Source: an uncultured Clostridia bacterium
GTDB taxonomy: Bacteria > Bacillota > Clostridia > Peptostreptococcales > Anaerovoracaceae
Assembly (NCBI GenBank): GCA_934278925.1
Contig: CAKQWJ010000013.1
Span: 1-59,216 of the forward strand
Direction: 5' to 3'
DNA: 59,216 nt
The notes under the pieces are model-generated. The model searched no databases and was not told the origin of the DNA. It saw only the letters and a program-made list of their open reading frames with translations. Below are positions 24,261 through 32,564 of the stretch, piece after piece (the stretch's first letter is position 1; every line of letters starts with the position of its first letter). A program made the position numbers and the translations under genes.

Positions 24261-24476
24261 CTAAAACTCCACAAGCAGCCGGCTGGCCATGCTCTGATCC
24301 AAAGCGAGCCGCGTTCCGTGTACCTGCAGAATTAAGTTCCCCTTCACCGCTTTCACAACTTTGACTTCCGCTCCCACGGCAAAACCCAGTTCCGCCAAAT
24401 GGGTTCGAATGGAATCATCCCCTGTGATTCGGATGATACGAACGATATCACCGGTTTTTGCAATTGTGATTGGCAT
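24261..24476 (-). CDS. feoA: FeoA domain protein (first)
   Basis: A 71-aa FeoA-type protein starting MPITIAKTGDIVRI. The family signature THLAELGFAVGAEVKV is in the middle, and RLALDQSMASRLLVEF is the usual Asp-X-X-Ala/Met-Ala end. AGGAGG lies 8 nt before this ATG; 31 open codons upstream are leader. It is the first gene of the feo operon, with a 5' leader of about 240 nt that contains 20-nt repeats. Confidence 0.92.
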   Translation of the reverse strand: MPITIAKTGDIVRIIRITGDDSIRTHLAELGFAVGAEVKVVKAVKGNLILQVHGTRLALDQSMASRLLVEF

Positions 24477-24535
24477 GTTCCCACCTCCTGTGTCATTCAT
24501 CCTAACAAGGCTCTTTCCGTCTCGTCGTATGTGTA

Positions 24536-24611
24536 CCTGCGCTTCGCGAATCCTGCAAGTGCTTCGCAAGTCCTGCAGGTGCTACGCGGATCCTGCAGAT
24601 GCTTCGCAGCC
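24536..24611 (-). repeat. 20-nt tandem repeats in the feo leader
   Basis: CCTGCAAGTGCTTCGCAAGT, CCTGCAGGTGCTACGCGGAT and CCTGCAGATGCTTCGCAGCC start at 24552, 24572 and 24592, and a shorter copy precedes them at 24536. They are in the transcribed leader of feoA on the minus strand. Function unknown. Confidence 0.7.
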
Positions 24612-24635
24612 GCTGCCGGCATTCGCACCCAACGC

Positions 24636-24715
24636 GTTAGTTGTGTGTTACTTCTGTTAGATTAGTATTACATTTGTTAGATTTATGTTACATTTGTTAG
24701 TTCGCTTTAACTAAC
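24636..24715 (-). promoter_or_regulatory. Four 20-nt operator-like repeats, feo control region
   Basis: GTTAG starts exactly every 20 nt at 24636, 24656, 24676 and 24696. The copy nearest the promoter, GTTAGTT-CGCTTT-AACTAAC (24696-24715), is a perfect 7-bp inverted repeat covering the expected transcription start. The others keep the left half and a GTTAC-like right half. The palindrome resembles binding sites of DtxR/IdeR-type iron regulators. That assignment is inferred, as no such regulator is in the window. Confidence 0.7.
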
Positions 24716-24724
24716 TTCTATACT

Positions 24725-24752
24725 ATTATAGCGATTCTTTCCCTCTTGTCAA
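24725..24752 (-). promoter_or_regulatory. Promoter of the feo operon
   Basis: On the minus strand TTGACA (24747-24752), a 16-base spacer and TATAAT (24725-24730): a near-consensus housekeeping promoter. Its -35 lies inside the left 49-nt direct repeat. Confidence 0.85.
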
Positions 24753-24793
24753 TAATATTTCTGAAAAAAGTTATGCTTGTCTAACCGGAAGGA
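24745..24793 (+). repeat. Left direct repeat of the AT-rich insert
   Basis: Matches 28789-28837 in the same orientation at 44 of 49 positions, including 30 of 31 over GAAAAAAGTTATGCTTGTCT and the bases after it. The two copies bracket the AT-richer segment with the 938-aa protein and TetR genes. Confidence 0.85.
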
Positions 24794-24977
24794 GCGGCTC
24801 CCGTCTTCCGTTGCACTCTCTTTTATGAATTGAAACCAACAGAAGAAGCTGCGTGATTCAGAAAGTTAAAATACAGCTGAAATACTACAGATAGCCTGGG
24901 CTATCTCACTTTGTGGTACAGGCAAATATTTTGATTTGCAAAACCTGATATAGTCGGATGGCTGAATTTCAATAAAC

Positions 24978-25031
24978 GTAAAAGGGGCGTCGTATTAACG
25001 ACCAAAATACGTTAATGCGACAGCCCCTTCT
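24978..25031 (-). terminator. Terminator of the 938-aa protein gene
   Basis: A long hairpin: AAGGGGC-GTCGTATTAACG pairs with CGTTAATGCGA-CAGCCCCTT around a short A-rich loop. It lies 10 bases beyond the stop codon at 25041. The rest of 24794-25040 shows no gene, only a small palindrome GATAGCCTGGGCTATC near 24890. Confidence 0.75.
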
Positions 25032-25040
25032 TTGATATCA

Positions 25041-27857
25041 TCACTTTGTTTTTACTGATTTTGCACTGCTCCAGCCTGAATAGTATTTTGCAGATCCGAA
25101 GGTCTGGTATGTCCGGACTCTTACATAGTATTTTTTTCTGGCTTTCAGCTTTGAAACATTCTTCGATACTGTTGAATTCTTCTTTACAGTGACCGTTTTT
25201 GTTTTACTGAATTTCTTAGAAGTACTGTACTGGATCTGATATCCTGCAGTCTGCGTTTTCTGTTTTTTCCATGTGACCTTGAACCCCTTTGATCTTGCTT
25301 TCAGCGAGGATATGCCGGTGCCTTTTGGTTTTATCACAAATGACAGGGTCCTGCTGCCGCTGTAGTCACCTCTGAACGTGATGGTATATGTATATCTGCC
25401 GACGTTTTTCCTGCCGGTAGATTTTTTCACTGTATAGCAGGAGGAACTGATGGTTTTTCCTGCAGAATCTTTTACTGTTACGGAAGGTGATCTTACGGCG
25501 CCGTTATAAGTATATTCCGATGTGGAAAGTGTCACACGGGAAATCTTTGCTATCTCTGTTTTGTTCAGTTCCTTGCCGCAGACGGAGCATGCTGATATCT
25601 CTACGCCTGCTTTCGACAGTGTTGCCGGAGTTTTCGTTGTTTTGGCAGTATGTTTTTCAAAGACTGCTTTCACACGCACAGTATCGTCAGGCATCATGAA
25701 TTTGTTGTCTTTGATATCGATATCGCCGCTGATGACCTGCCATTCCCTGAAGTGGCAGTCTTCTGACGCAGATGCGGTCAGTGTAACGTTTTCGCCTGCT
25801 TTGTTCTTGACAGAGGAGACTGATGCTGTACCGCCATTGGCGCTGTCGATGATGACAGGATGCTGATCTTCACTACCTCTTGCCAGTTCAAGTTTCTTTT
25901 CGCTGTTGAAGGCGACATGTGCATTTTTTGCATCATCTGCAAAGAAATGCTCCGACAGGTCCTTGTCGCTTGCATCAGAGAATATCAACGGATATGTTTT
26001 ATATTCTGTCATGATGCCGATAACTGTGTCGCTTTTCAGATCGCCCAGGCTTATGATATTACCGTCGGCAAGGCAGATGTTGTCAGAAGATCCGTCTGCG
26101 ATATTCCCCCAGACTTTGCCGCCGCTTATATTAAGAACGGTGTTGCTTCCAGCACAGATACCGCCGCCTTTTGTCACTGCGGTATTGGAGATGATTGTAC
26201 CGCCGCAGAGATTCAATGTACCGTCTCCGTCGAAATATACTGCACCACCGCTGCCTCCCGTTGAATTGCCAGTAAAATCGGTGCCGTGAAGATTTACAGT
26301 ACCGTTGCCTGACATATATACTGCACCGCCGAAGCTTCCGCTGCTGCTGTTCGTTGTTTTGTTATTGCTGATCTGTCCGCCGTAAAGATTCAGTGTGCCG
26401 CCGTTTTTCACGAAGATTGCACCGCCTTTTGGTGGCTCATTACTGTATCCGATTGCTCTGTTGCCGGTGATGCTGCCTCCATACATATTGAATACACATT
26501 CGCTGTCCTCAAGAGCGATACCACCTCCGCACCTTGCGGTGCTGCCGGTGATCGTCCCACCGTAAATATCAAGCGTACTCCTGAAGAGCTGGATACTTCC
26601 GTAGCTGGAATTGTTGTATACGCCTTTGATAGAACCGGTATCATGGCAGTCGCAGATGACCAGACGACCGCCGTTGCGAACTTTGATGTTATGTGTATTG
26701 TCACAGGCGAATTTCCTGCCGTTCAGGCAAAGGTAGAGTGTCTTGCCGTTTATGACGAGATCTCTGTTTATCGTTACATCATCCAGCAGATATCTGTAAG
26801 CTGTGCCATCGTCATCATAGCTGATGCTTTTAGTCCCTCTCCAGGGCTGGAAACTGACATCGCTGTGTGTTTTGTGTTCATCGGATAGGGTAACATCACC
26901 GCCACATATGCAGTGGACATGAGGAGCACGCTTTTTCCACTGCGCAGTCAGTGAGGTCACATCCGCAGGGACGCTGTCGCCAGGTTTGTAGATCTTGCTT
27001 CCGTCGCTCCATCCGGCAAAAGCTTGATCTGTTGTCGGTTCCTCAATACCTTCAGATGCTGGTGCATCGAAAGATCTGCCGTTTCTGACAACGATTGTGA
27101 TGTTGCTTTTACCATTCATACTGCTTCCGTTAAGATCAAGCCTGACTGGTTTGAGCGCATCTTTGGTCATCGACGATGTGTCTACGATCTCCATTACAGG
27201 ACGGAATCCAAGGATTTTTATATTTCCGGGAGATGTATCATTATACGGGAATGTGAAGTTGTGTCTGATGCCATTACTACCGCCTCTGAGCGTTCTGTCA
27301 TCTTTTGCTGAGCCGGGATCGTTTGTCCATGAAAGATATTCTTTCCAGTTTTTGATGTATGACTCGTTTTTGTTGAGTATCTGATCCCACTCGTTGTAAC
27401 TCTGTGATCTGCCGGATGGTGTACGGATACCGTATTCCACACCGTTCAATGTGTGATTCCCATCTGTATACTTCAGATCATTTGCCAGCTGTATCCAGCT
27501 CACTCTGTATTTGATGTTATAGTCTGCAATAAACAGACTGTGTTCATACTTATGGGATTCTCCGTAATCGCGGTCCATTGGCCAGGTATATTCCGGCAGT
27601 CTGTATGCATCCACTGTACCGACGTATGTCACAGGAACATAATGCAGTGTTTTGTCAGGCAGTGAGTCATTCACTGTACCAGTCGCATTGCCAAGACAGG
27701 TGAGATCGAAATAATATGTTTCTCCTGTTGTGAGATCGAACTGTTCCGTCACTTCATTATCCTCAGTGTCAGCAGACGATTCTGCCGATGCTGTCAAAGG
27801 GATCATCGCAAGTATGAGAACAAATGCGAACAGGACTCTGGCCACTTTCTTTTTCAT
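25041..27857 (-). CDS. Large secreted beta-helix protein with Fn3-like end
   Basis: About 938 aa from the ATG at 27855-27857 (GGAGG 7 nt upstream). The order is: signal peptide (ARVLFAFVLILAMIPLTASA), a DUF6273-like region (GFRPVMEI near 205), an InlB_B-type repeat (FAGWSDGSKIYKPGDSVPA), and a right-handed beta-helix with repeated GG(S/T)ITGN-type rungs at about 400-590. A CSVCGKEL module and a bacterial Ig-like part follow, then a C-terminal Fn3-like domain rich in Lys/Thr. It has no sorting signal and is AT-richer than its neighbours. It follows the tetR gene by 14 nt. It is probably a surface adhesin or scavenger; that is inference. Confidence 0.8.
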   Translation of the reverse strand: MKKKVARVLFAFVLILAMIPLTASAESSADTEDNEVTEQFDLTTGETYYFDLTCLGNATGTVNDSLPDKTLHYVPVTYVGTVDAYRLPEYTWPMDRDYGESHKYEHSLFIADYNIKYRVSWIQLANDLKYTDGNHTLNGVEYGIRTPSGRSQSYNEWDQILNKNESYIKNWKEYLSWTNDPGSAKDDRTLRGGSNGIRHNFTFPYNDTSPGNIKILGFRPVMEIVDTSSMTKDALKPVRLDLNGSSMNGKSNITIVVRNGRSFDAPASEGIEEPTTDQAFAGWSDGSKIYKPGDSVPADVTSLTAQWKKRAPHVHCICGGDVTLSDEHKTHSDVSFQPWRGTKSISYDDDGTAYRYLLDDVTINRDLVINGKTLYLCLNGRKFACDNTHNIKVRNGGRLVICDCHDTGSIKGVYNNSSYGSIQLFRSTLDIYGGTITGSTARCGGGIALEDSECVFNMYGGSITGNRAIGYSNEPPKGGAIFVKNGGTLNLYGGQISNNKTTNSSSGSFGGAVYMSGNGTVNLHGTDFTGNSTGGSGGAVYFDGDGTLNLCGGTIISNTAVTKGGGICAGSNTVLNISGGKVWGNIADGSSDNICLADGNIISLGDLKSDTVIGIMTEYKTYPLIFSDASDKDLSEHFFADDAKNAHVAFNSEKKLELARGSEDQHPVIIDSANGGTASVSSVKNKAGENVTLTASASEDCHFREWQVISGDIDIKDNKFMMPDDTVRVKAVFEKHTAKTTKTPATLSKAGVEISACSVCGKELNKTEIAKISRVTLSTSEYTYNGAVRSPSVTVKDSAGKTISSSCYTVKKSTGRKNVGRYTYTITFRGDYSGSRTLSFVIKPKGTGISSLKARSKGFKVTWKKQKTQTAGYQIQYSTSKKFSKTKTVTVKKNSTVSKNVSKLKARKKYYVRVRTYQTFGSAKYYSGWSSAKSVKTK

Positions 27858-27871
27858 ATGGTTACCTCCAT

Positions 27872-28558
27872 TCATTTCTCTGATGACAGCTTGAAATCAA
27901 ATTTCATTTCAAGCATAGCAAAGACTTTTTGTACGATTTCACTGGCGACAGCTTCTATATCAAGCACTGCGATGAACGCAAGCACTTTTTCCTGGTCTTC
28001 TTCCGGTACTCTGTATACTCGCATGGCAGCTGTAAGGAAACATTCGAGCTTTCGCTGCAGCGGGAAGTGGATATCGCATCTTTTTGCCATGTAGCTGCGC
28101 ATGAGTCCTGAAGTGCCGATCTCCATGTCGTAAAAGTCACTTTCACTGTGATCCGGCAAGTATGGTGCGAAGATATTTTTCAGCTCTGATGTCGTCTGCA
28201 GATAAATGTATTCTGCGGTATCCGGATGTGTATATGACTCTATGTAAAGTTCCCGCAGGTTCTCGTTCAGTTCCGTCAGTGCAAGCTGGATCGATGTTTC
28301 GACTGCATAGGTGTAAACAGGTGGTAGATCATCTCCTGCAATGCTGCGTGCCATATCGAACTGACTGCTGAACATGGTCTTCACAAGCTCCATCAGTACT
28401 GCATCCTTTGTGGGGAACTGGTTCTGGTAGCTTCCCCTTGTGATCCCGGCTTCCCTGACTATCTGAGTCACAGTGGTTTCTTTGTATCCCTGCTGCAGAA
28501 ACAGCCGGACACAGACTGAAAGTATCTTCTTTCTGGTTTTGGCTCCGTCTTTTCTCAT
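27872..28558 (-). CDS. TetR family transcriptional regulator
   Basis: A 228-aa regulator with an N-terminal helix-turn-helix (TVTQIVREAGITRGSYQNQF, about 29-48) of the TetR type and a helical ligand-binding domain. It is the first gene of a two-gene unit with the large secreted protein, so it probably controls that protein and itself. The palindromes at 28585-28619 sit just before its start. GGAGG is 15 nt from the ATG, farther than usual, with no closer in-frame start. Its composition matches the AT-rich insert rather than the surrounding genome. Confidence 0.88.
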   Translation of the reverse strand: MRKDGAKTRKKILSVCVRLFLQQGYKETTVTQIVREAGITRGSYQNQFPTKDAVLMELVKTMFSSQFDMARSIAGDDLPPVYTYAVETSIQLALTELNENLRELYIESYTHPDTAEYIYLQTTSELKNIFAPYLPDHSESDFYDMEIGTSGLMRSYMAKRCDIHFPLQRKLECFLTAAMRVYRVPEEDQEKVLAFIAVLDIEAVASEIVQKVFAMLEMKFDFKLSSEK

Positions 28559-28584
28559 GATGTGTATGTATAGCCTCCGTCATT

Positions 28585-28619
28585 AATTGATATGTATATC
28601 AATTATATCATCATGATAT
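28585..28619 (-). promoter_or_regulatory. Palindromes before tetR, likely autoregulatory operator
   Basis: AATTGATAT-GT-ATATCAATT (28585-28604) is a perfect 9-bp inverted repeat. ATATCATCATGATAT (28605-28619) is a second, overlapping symmetric element. Their position 27 nt before the start fits TetR autorepression. Confidence 0.65.
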
Positions 28620-28788
28620 CGAAAATCAAGCCCGTCTTCCGTAGATGTACTATGGGAATTCCGGCGCGAAAATCCGTTTTTCTTCTTCAAAATCAAAGAC
28701 AGCATCCTCCGTATTCCCTCACCTTTATGACAGCGTCAGGATATCCGAAGATCAGGTCGCAAATAAAAAGCTCAAAGCCGCTACCGGG
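28620..28788. other. Non-coding gap inside the right end of the insert
   Basis: About 170 bases of mixed composition. Short open frames cross it, but none has a ribosome site or a recognisable product. CCCGTCTTCCGT (from 28628) also occurs near the left repeat (from 24798). It may be remnant sequence from the insertion. Confidence 0.4.
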
Positions 28789-28837
28789 CTTGTCAATAAG
28801 GTTTTAGAAAAAAGTTATGCTTGTCTATCCGGAAGGA
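28789..28837 (+). repeat. Right direct repeat of the AT-rich insert
   Basis: The partner of 24745-24793: same orientation, 44 of 49 positions equal. It also keeps the TTGTCAATAA part that forms the feo -35 box in the left copy. Confidence 0.85.
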
Positions 28838-28938
28838 ACATCTGCAGCAGTTATGTACAGACAAAACAGAGTGGCGAAATATCTAATTCTAAACATTTTC
28901 GAGAAAGATGCAGAAATTGACGAAAAAAGGCGAAAGAA

Positions 28939-28973
28939 AAAACCCCAGGAAACAATGCTTCCGGGGGTTTTGC
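28939..28973 (-). terminator. Terminator of rplM-rpsI
   Basis: AAACCCCAGGAA pairs with TTCCGGGGGTTT around a short loop. On the minus strand a T-run follows (TTTTTTCTTTC). It is placed 16 bases after the rpsI stop codon. Confidence 0.8.
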
Positions 28974-28988
28974 AATACTTCTCTGAAA

Positions 28989-29384
28989 TTAACGCTTGGA
29001 GAACTGGCTCGCTCTTCTCGCCTTCTTGAGTCCGTACTTCTTTCTTTCCTTCATTCTCGGGTCTCTGGTCAGGAAACCAGCTGCCTTCAGTGCAGGTCTG
29101 TTTGCTTCCTCATCAGCTACGCAGAGAGCTCTGGAAATTCCGTGTCTCAGTGCACCGGCCTGACCTGTTGTACCGCCACCTTCAACGATTGCGATAACGT
29201 CGTACTTGCCGGCTGTGCCTGTTACGTCGAAAGGTCTTTTTACTTCGTTCTTCAGAATATCCATTCCGAAGTACTCTTCCAGATCCTTCTTATTGATTGT
29301 GATCTTTCCGGTTCCTGGGAGTAATCTGACTCTTGCAACCGAAGATTTTCTTCTGCCTGTTGCCTGATACTGTGTATTAGCCAT
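28989..29384 (-). CDS. rpsI: 30S ribosomal protein S9
   Basis: A 131-aa ribosomal protein of the small subunit. QATGRRKSSVARVRLLPG at the start, GGGTTGQAGALRHGISRAL in the middle and the basic end (RMKERKKYGLKKARRASQF, then SKR) are typical. The C-terminal SKR reaches the decoding centre next to tRNA. It lies 17 nt downstream of rplM. Confidence 0.98.
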   Translation of the reverse strand: MANTQYQATGRRKSSVARVRLLPGTGKITINKKDLEEYFGMDILKNEVKRPFDVTGTAGKYDVIAIVEGGGTTGQAGALRHGISRALCVADEEANRPALKAAGFLTRDPRMKERKKYGLKKARRASQFSKR

Positions 29385-29401
29385 CTTCTATTCCTCCCTT
29401 C

Positions 29402-29830
29402 CTAGAATGTCCACTCTTCCGGATTCTGCGCAGTGTGCGGATGCTCCGGTCCAGCGTATACCTTTAACTTCTTGAACATCTGTCTGCCCAGCTTGCCCTT
29501 TGGCATCATGCCCTTAACAGCGTGACGGATGATTTCTTCCGGCTTCTTCGCACGGAGTTCTCTGAGAGTAGTCTCCTTCAGGCCGCCCGGATAACCGCTG
29601 TGGCTCTTGTAGATTTTCTGCTCTTCCTTCTTACCGGTTACACGAACCTTCTCTGCGTTGATTACGATAACATAGTCACCGGTGTCAACGTGTGGGGTGT
29701 AAATCGGCTTCTTCTTTCCTCTCAGGATGGATGCAACCTCAGCTGCAATCTTTCCCAGAGTCTTGTCTTCTGCATCGATAACGTACCACTTACGTTCTAC
29801 CTCTGCAGGCTTTGCAATGTAAGACTTCAT
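29402..29830 (-). CDS. rplM: 50S ribosomal protein L13
   Basis: A 142-aa ribosomal protein of the large subunit. KWYVIDAEDKTLGKIA, YVIVINAEKVRVTGKK, YKSHSGYPGGL and HAVKGMMPKGKLGRQMF are all family hallmarks. It is first in the conserved rplM-rpsI operon, with a leader of about 170 nt from the promoter at 30008-30036. Such leaders are sometimes autoregulated by L13; I cannot confirm the fold here. Confidence 0.98.
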   Translation of the reverse strand: MKSYIAKPAEVERKWYVIDAEDKTLGKIAAEVASILRGKKKPIYTPHVDTGDYVIVINAEKVRVTGKKEEQKIYKSHSGYPGGLKETTLRELRAKKPEEIIRHAVKGMMPKGKLGRQMFKKLKVYAGPEHPHTAQNPEEWTF

Positions 29831-30007
29831 TTTTCTTCCTTTCTACCTACTCAGATTGCTTACAACTCAATCGGTTTCGGCATTGCCTACTGGAATCTCT
29901 CGATTTGGTTCGGCATACTAAAAATAAATTATTAGTGTCGGAGTTACCGGCTCGAGGCCTGCTCCTTTTTTGCACACAAATACAGTTTCGCATTTGCAAG
30001 CCTTTAA

Positions 30008-30036
30008 ATTATAATCCTCCGGAGGTTCTGAGTCAA
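30008..30036 (-). promoter_or_regulatory. Promoter of rplM-rpsI
   Basis: On the minus strand TTGACT (30031-30036), a 17-base spacer and TATAAT (30008-30013), a strong match as expected for ribosomal protein genes. Confidence 0.85.
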
Positions 30037-30198
30037 GGGTTTTGGGGACTTTTTCCGGAAATTTGAGGTGGCTTCCCCGGAGAGGGCGCCGACCGGCCCG
30101 TTCTCATTTCAAAACTTATGGGAATAAATGCAATTCAGGGGTAGTTTTTTCTCATAAAATCTGATATACTACACTGAGTGATTTGTGAATCACGCCTA

Positions 30199-30274
30199 GC
30201 GCCCGTAGCTCAGGGGATAGAGTAGCACACTCCGAATGTGAAGGTCGCGAGTTCGAATCTCGCCGGGCGCACCA
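30199..30274 (+). tRNA. tRNA-Arg, anticodon CCG
   Basis: A 76-nt cloverleaf with a GCGCCCG/CGGGCGC acceptor stem, a D arm closed by GCTC/GAGT, the anticodon loop CTCCGAA (anticodon CCG, codon CGG), the T arm GCGAG-TTCGAAT-CTCGC and an encoded CCA end. The first pair of the anticodon stem (G27-A43) is a mismatch. It lies between rplM and uppP. Confidence 0.93.
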
Positions 30275-30353
30275 ATATGGTATACATGGTCGGACGCGGT
30301 ATTGTACTCGTCTGATTTTTATTTTTAGGGAAATCGCAGAAATGAGGTAATAT

Positions 30354-31208
30354 ATGTTTGAAATTTTGAAGGCCGTGCTCTTCGGCGTGGTGGAAGGCAT
30401 TACGGAATGGCTGCCGGTGAGCAGCACGGGACACATGATTCTTCTGGACGAATTCGTCAAGATGAATGTCTCTCCGGAATTTTGGGACACCTTCCTGGTG
30501 GTCATCCAGCTGGGTGCCATTTTGGCGGTAGTGCTCCTGTACTGGGGCGAAATCTGGCCGCTGAAGAGGGTCATCGTGGAAGGCAAGCATGCCACCAATC
30601 CTCAGAAAGCAATTCGTCTGGACAAAGGAGTCCTGAACCTTTGGGGCAAAACCATCGTGGCTTGTCTCCCGGCGGCGGTAATCGGCGTGGCTTTTGACGA
30701 CTGGCTGAACGCACACTTCTACAACTGGCTGGTGGTTTCCATCATGCTGATCGTGGTGGGTGTGGCTTTCATCATCATCGAGAACCGCAACTCCCACAAA
30801 ACACCGCGCACCGAAACCATGGCGGATATCAGTTATAAGGAAGCGTTTGCCATCGGCCTGTTCCAGGTTATTGCGGCGGTGTTCCCGGGCACTTCCCGTT
30901 CCGGCGCCACCATCCTGGGCGGACTGATGATCGGCGTGTCTCGCCCGGCAGCGGCCAACTTCACCTTCATCCTGGCCATCCCGGTAATGGCCGGTGCCAG
31001 CCTGCTGAAGCTGCTGAAGAACGGACTGTTGTACACCTCCACGGAATACATCATCCTGGCGGTGGGCATGATTGTGGCTTTTGTGGTCTCCCTGTTCATC
31101 ATCAAGTTCCTGCTGTCCTACATCCGGAAGCACAACTTCAAGCCTTTCGGTTGGTACCGAATCGTGCTGGGTGCCCTGGTCATCCTGTACTTCGGCGTGC
31201 TCCACTAA
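30354..31208 (+). CDS. uppP: Undecaprenyl-diphosphatase UppP (BacA)
   Basis: A 284-aa integral membrane phosphatase that recycles undecaprenyl diphosphate for cell-wall synthesis. The two signature regions are present: VVEGITEWLPVSSTGHM (about 12-28) with the catalytic Glu/Ser/His, and AVFPGTSRSGATI (about 178-190) with the conserved Arg. There are about eight membrane segments. GAGG lies 6 nt before the ATG. It is a single gene with a terminator; high dosage gives bacitracin tolerance in other bacteria. Confidence 0.95.
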   Translation: MFEILKAVLFGVVEGITEWLPVSSTGHMILLDEFVKMNVSPEFWDTFLVVIQLGAILAVVLLYWGEIWPLKRVIVEGKHATNPQKAIRLDKGVLNLWGKTIVACLPAAVIGVAFDDWLNAHFYNWLVVSIMLIVVGVAFIIIENRNSHKTPRTETMADISYKEAFAIGLFQVIAAVFPGTSRSGATILGGLMIGVSRPAAANFTFILAIPVMAGASLLKLLKNGLLYTSTEYIILAVGMIVAFVVSLFIIKFLLSYIRKHNFKPFGWYRIVLGALVILYFGVLH

Positions 31209-31225
31209 TCATTAAAAAGCACTCT

Positions 31226-31252
31226 CGGCGCTGCGATTGCAGCGCCGTTTTT
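31226..31252 (+). terminator. Terminator of uppP
   Basis: CGGCGCTGC and GCAGCGCCG form a perfect 9-bp stem with loop GATT and five T bases, about 20 nt after the stop. Confidence 0.9.
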
Positions 31253-31272
31253 AATTTATTTCAGGCAACGTA

Positions 31273-31303
31273 AAAAGTCGCCGATGGGGGCTCGGCGACT
31301 TTT
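31273..31303. terminator. Second, symmetric terminator after uppP
   Basis: AAAAGTCGCCGA and TCGGCGACTTTT form a 12-bp stem usable in both directions. Confidence 0.75.
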
Positions 31304-31594
31304 CACTACTACGAAATTATTAATTAAGAAAGAACAATTAAAGAAAATGCATTATGGTTTCTCGCTTCCGGTACTCTGTATCATTTCCCTTCCGCACCAT
31401 TATAGTACCACCCGTTTGTGTCGTTTTTGTTAACTGAATATATGCCTTCTGTGTGAACCGTCTATCGGATTCTTCGCAAAAGGGCCGCCTCTGCCCTGCA
31501 CGGAAAAGTACCCAAAGGTGTAGTGTCAATTCTTTTTACCGCATGATATAATAAATTGACCGTACAATTCTCGTCGTACAGACAGGAGGATCAT
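31304..31594. other. Gap before the AIM24-like gene
   Basis: No gene supported. A 63-codon leftward open frame lacks a ribosome site. A TATAAT at 31545-31550 with a poor -35 could be the start of the next gene's transcript. Confidence 0.4.
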
Positions 31595-32293
31595 ATGAAT
31601 TATAAAATTATCGGCGACTCCGATGCGCCAATCGTGGATATCACTCTCGGCTCCGGCGAAACTATCAAGGTGGAGCGGGGCGCTATGGCATTTATGCAGA
31701 ACGTGAGCCTTCAGGCGGAAACCAACAGCAAGAAGTCCGGCTTTGGCGGACTGGTGGGCGCGCTTGCCCGCAGTGCGGTGAGCGGTGAAAGCATGTTCAT
31801 CACAAAAGCAGTCGGTCAGGCGGAAGGTGCCCGGCTTGGCATCGCACCGGCAGTACCGGGAAAAGTGGCCTGCATCAACGTGGGCAGCGGAAAGCAATAT
31901 CGCCTGAACACCGGCGCATTCCTGGCCTGCGATGATTCCGTATTCTATAACATCAAGCGCCAGGACATCGGCAAAGCCCTCTTTGGCGGCACCGGTGGGC
32001 TCTTCGTAATGGAAACGGAAGGTGACGGTCAGGTCCTGATCAACGCCTTCGGGGACTTGGTTGTTCTGGACATCGCCCCGAACGCACCGATGACCATCGA
32101 CAACGAGCACGTGGTCGCTTGGGAGGCATCCTTGGATTACAACATCCGAGTGGCTTCCGGCACCTTCGGTTTCATGTCCGGCGAAGGCTTGGTAAATGAA
32201 TTCCACGGAACCGGCAAGGTCATCATCCAGACCCGGAACGTGCACTCCCTGGCAGACGCCGTAGCGAAGTACATTCCGACTTCCAACAACTAA
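31595..32293 (+). CDS. AIM24 / TIGR00266 family protein
   Basis: A 232-aa protein starting MNYKIIGDSDAPIVDI, with AGGAGG 5 nt upstream; 13 further open codons lack a site. It belongs to the AIM24-like (TIGR00266) beta-sandwich family: GETIKVERGAMAFM at 23-36, then a Gly-rich loop (SGFGGLVGALARS), PGKVACINVGSGKQYRLN and GLFVMETEGDGQVLINAFG. The cellular role of bacterial members is not established. It is a single gene with its own terminator. Confidence 0.85.
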   Translation: MNYKIIGDSDAPIVDITLGSGETIKVERGAMAFMQNVSLQAETNSKKSGFGGLVGALARSAVSGESMFITKAVGQAEGARLGIAPAVPGKVACINVGSGKQYRLNTGAFLACDDSVFYNIKRQDIGKALFGGTGGLFVMETEGDGQVLINAFGDLVVLDIAPNAPMTIDNEHVVAWEASLDYNIRVASGTFGFMSGEGLVNEFHGTGKVIIQTRNVHSLADAVAKYIPTSNN

Positions 32294-32320
32294 ATCTCAG
32301 TTTCTTAATTGAAACCTTTC

Positions 32321-32376
32321 AGACTGCCGATACCTATCCCCTGCTTTTCAGGATGGATACGTATCGGCAGTCTTTT
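32321..32376 (+). terminator. Terminator of the AIM24-like gene
   Basis: AGACTGCCGATAC pairs with GTATCGGCAGTCT around a 26-base loop, followed by TTTTT. Confidence 0.8.
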
Positions 32377-32500
32377 TCATTTCCCTCATAGCCCGGGCGC
32401 CCTGTTGGCGTGGCCCGGCGGTGGCATATGGGGTTGCCGGCGGGACGGCGCCAACATGATCGGCCGCTTCCAAGAAGCGGCGCGGATTTTCTGTGAAGAT

Positions 32501-32550
32501 TTTGCTCCCCGAAACGGAAGCTCAAGGCTTTGCGGGCAGCGGTGAGCAAA
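32501..32550 (-). repeat. Single type B hairpin repeat, leftward
   Basis: The same 50-nt unit as in the arrays at 11947 and 20255, but on the minus strand: arms TTTGCTCACCG and CGGGGAGCAAA, interior CCGCAAAGCC, then ATCTTCACA. It lies just downstream of the Rrf2 gene's terminator hairpin, so in reading order it follows a terminator. Confidence 0.8.
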
Positions 32551-32564
32551 TCGCGTACCAAAAA

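Noticed and set aside
28645..28920. 91-codon rightward frame across the right direct repeat
   Set aside because: No ribosome site, and it crosses the direct repeat, so coding is unlikely, although a decayed gene cannot be excluded.
31338..31529. 63-codon leftward frame
   Set aside because: No ribosome site, no recognisable product, and it crosses a likely promoter region.
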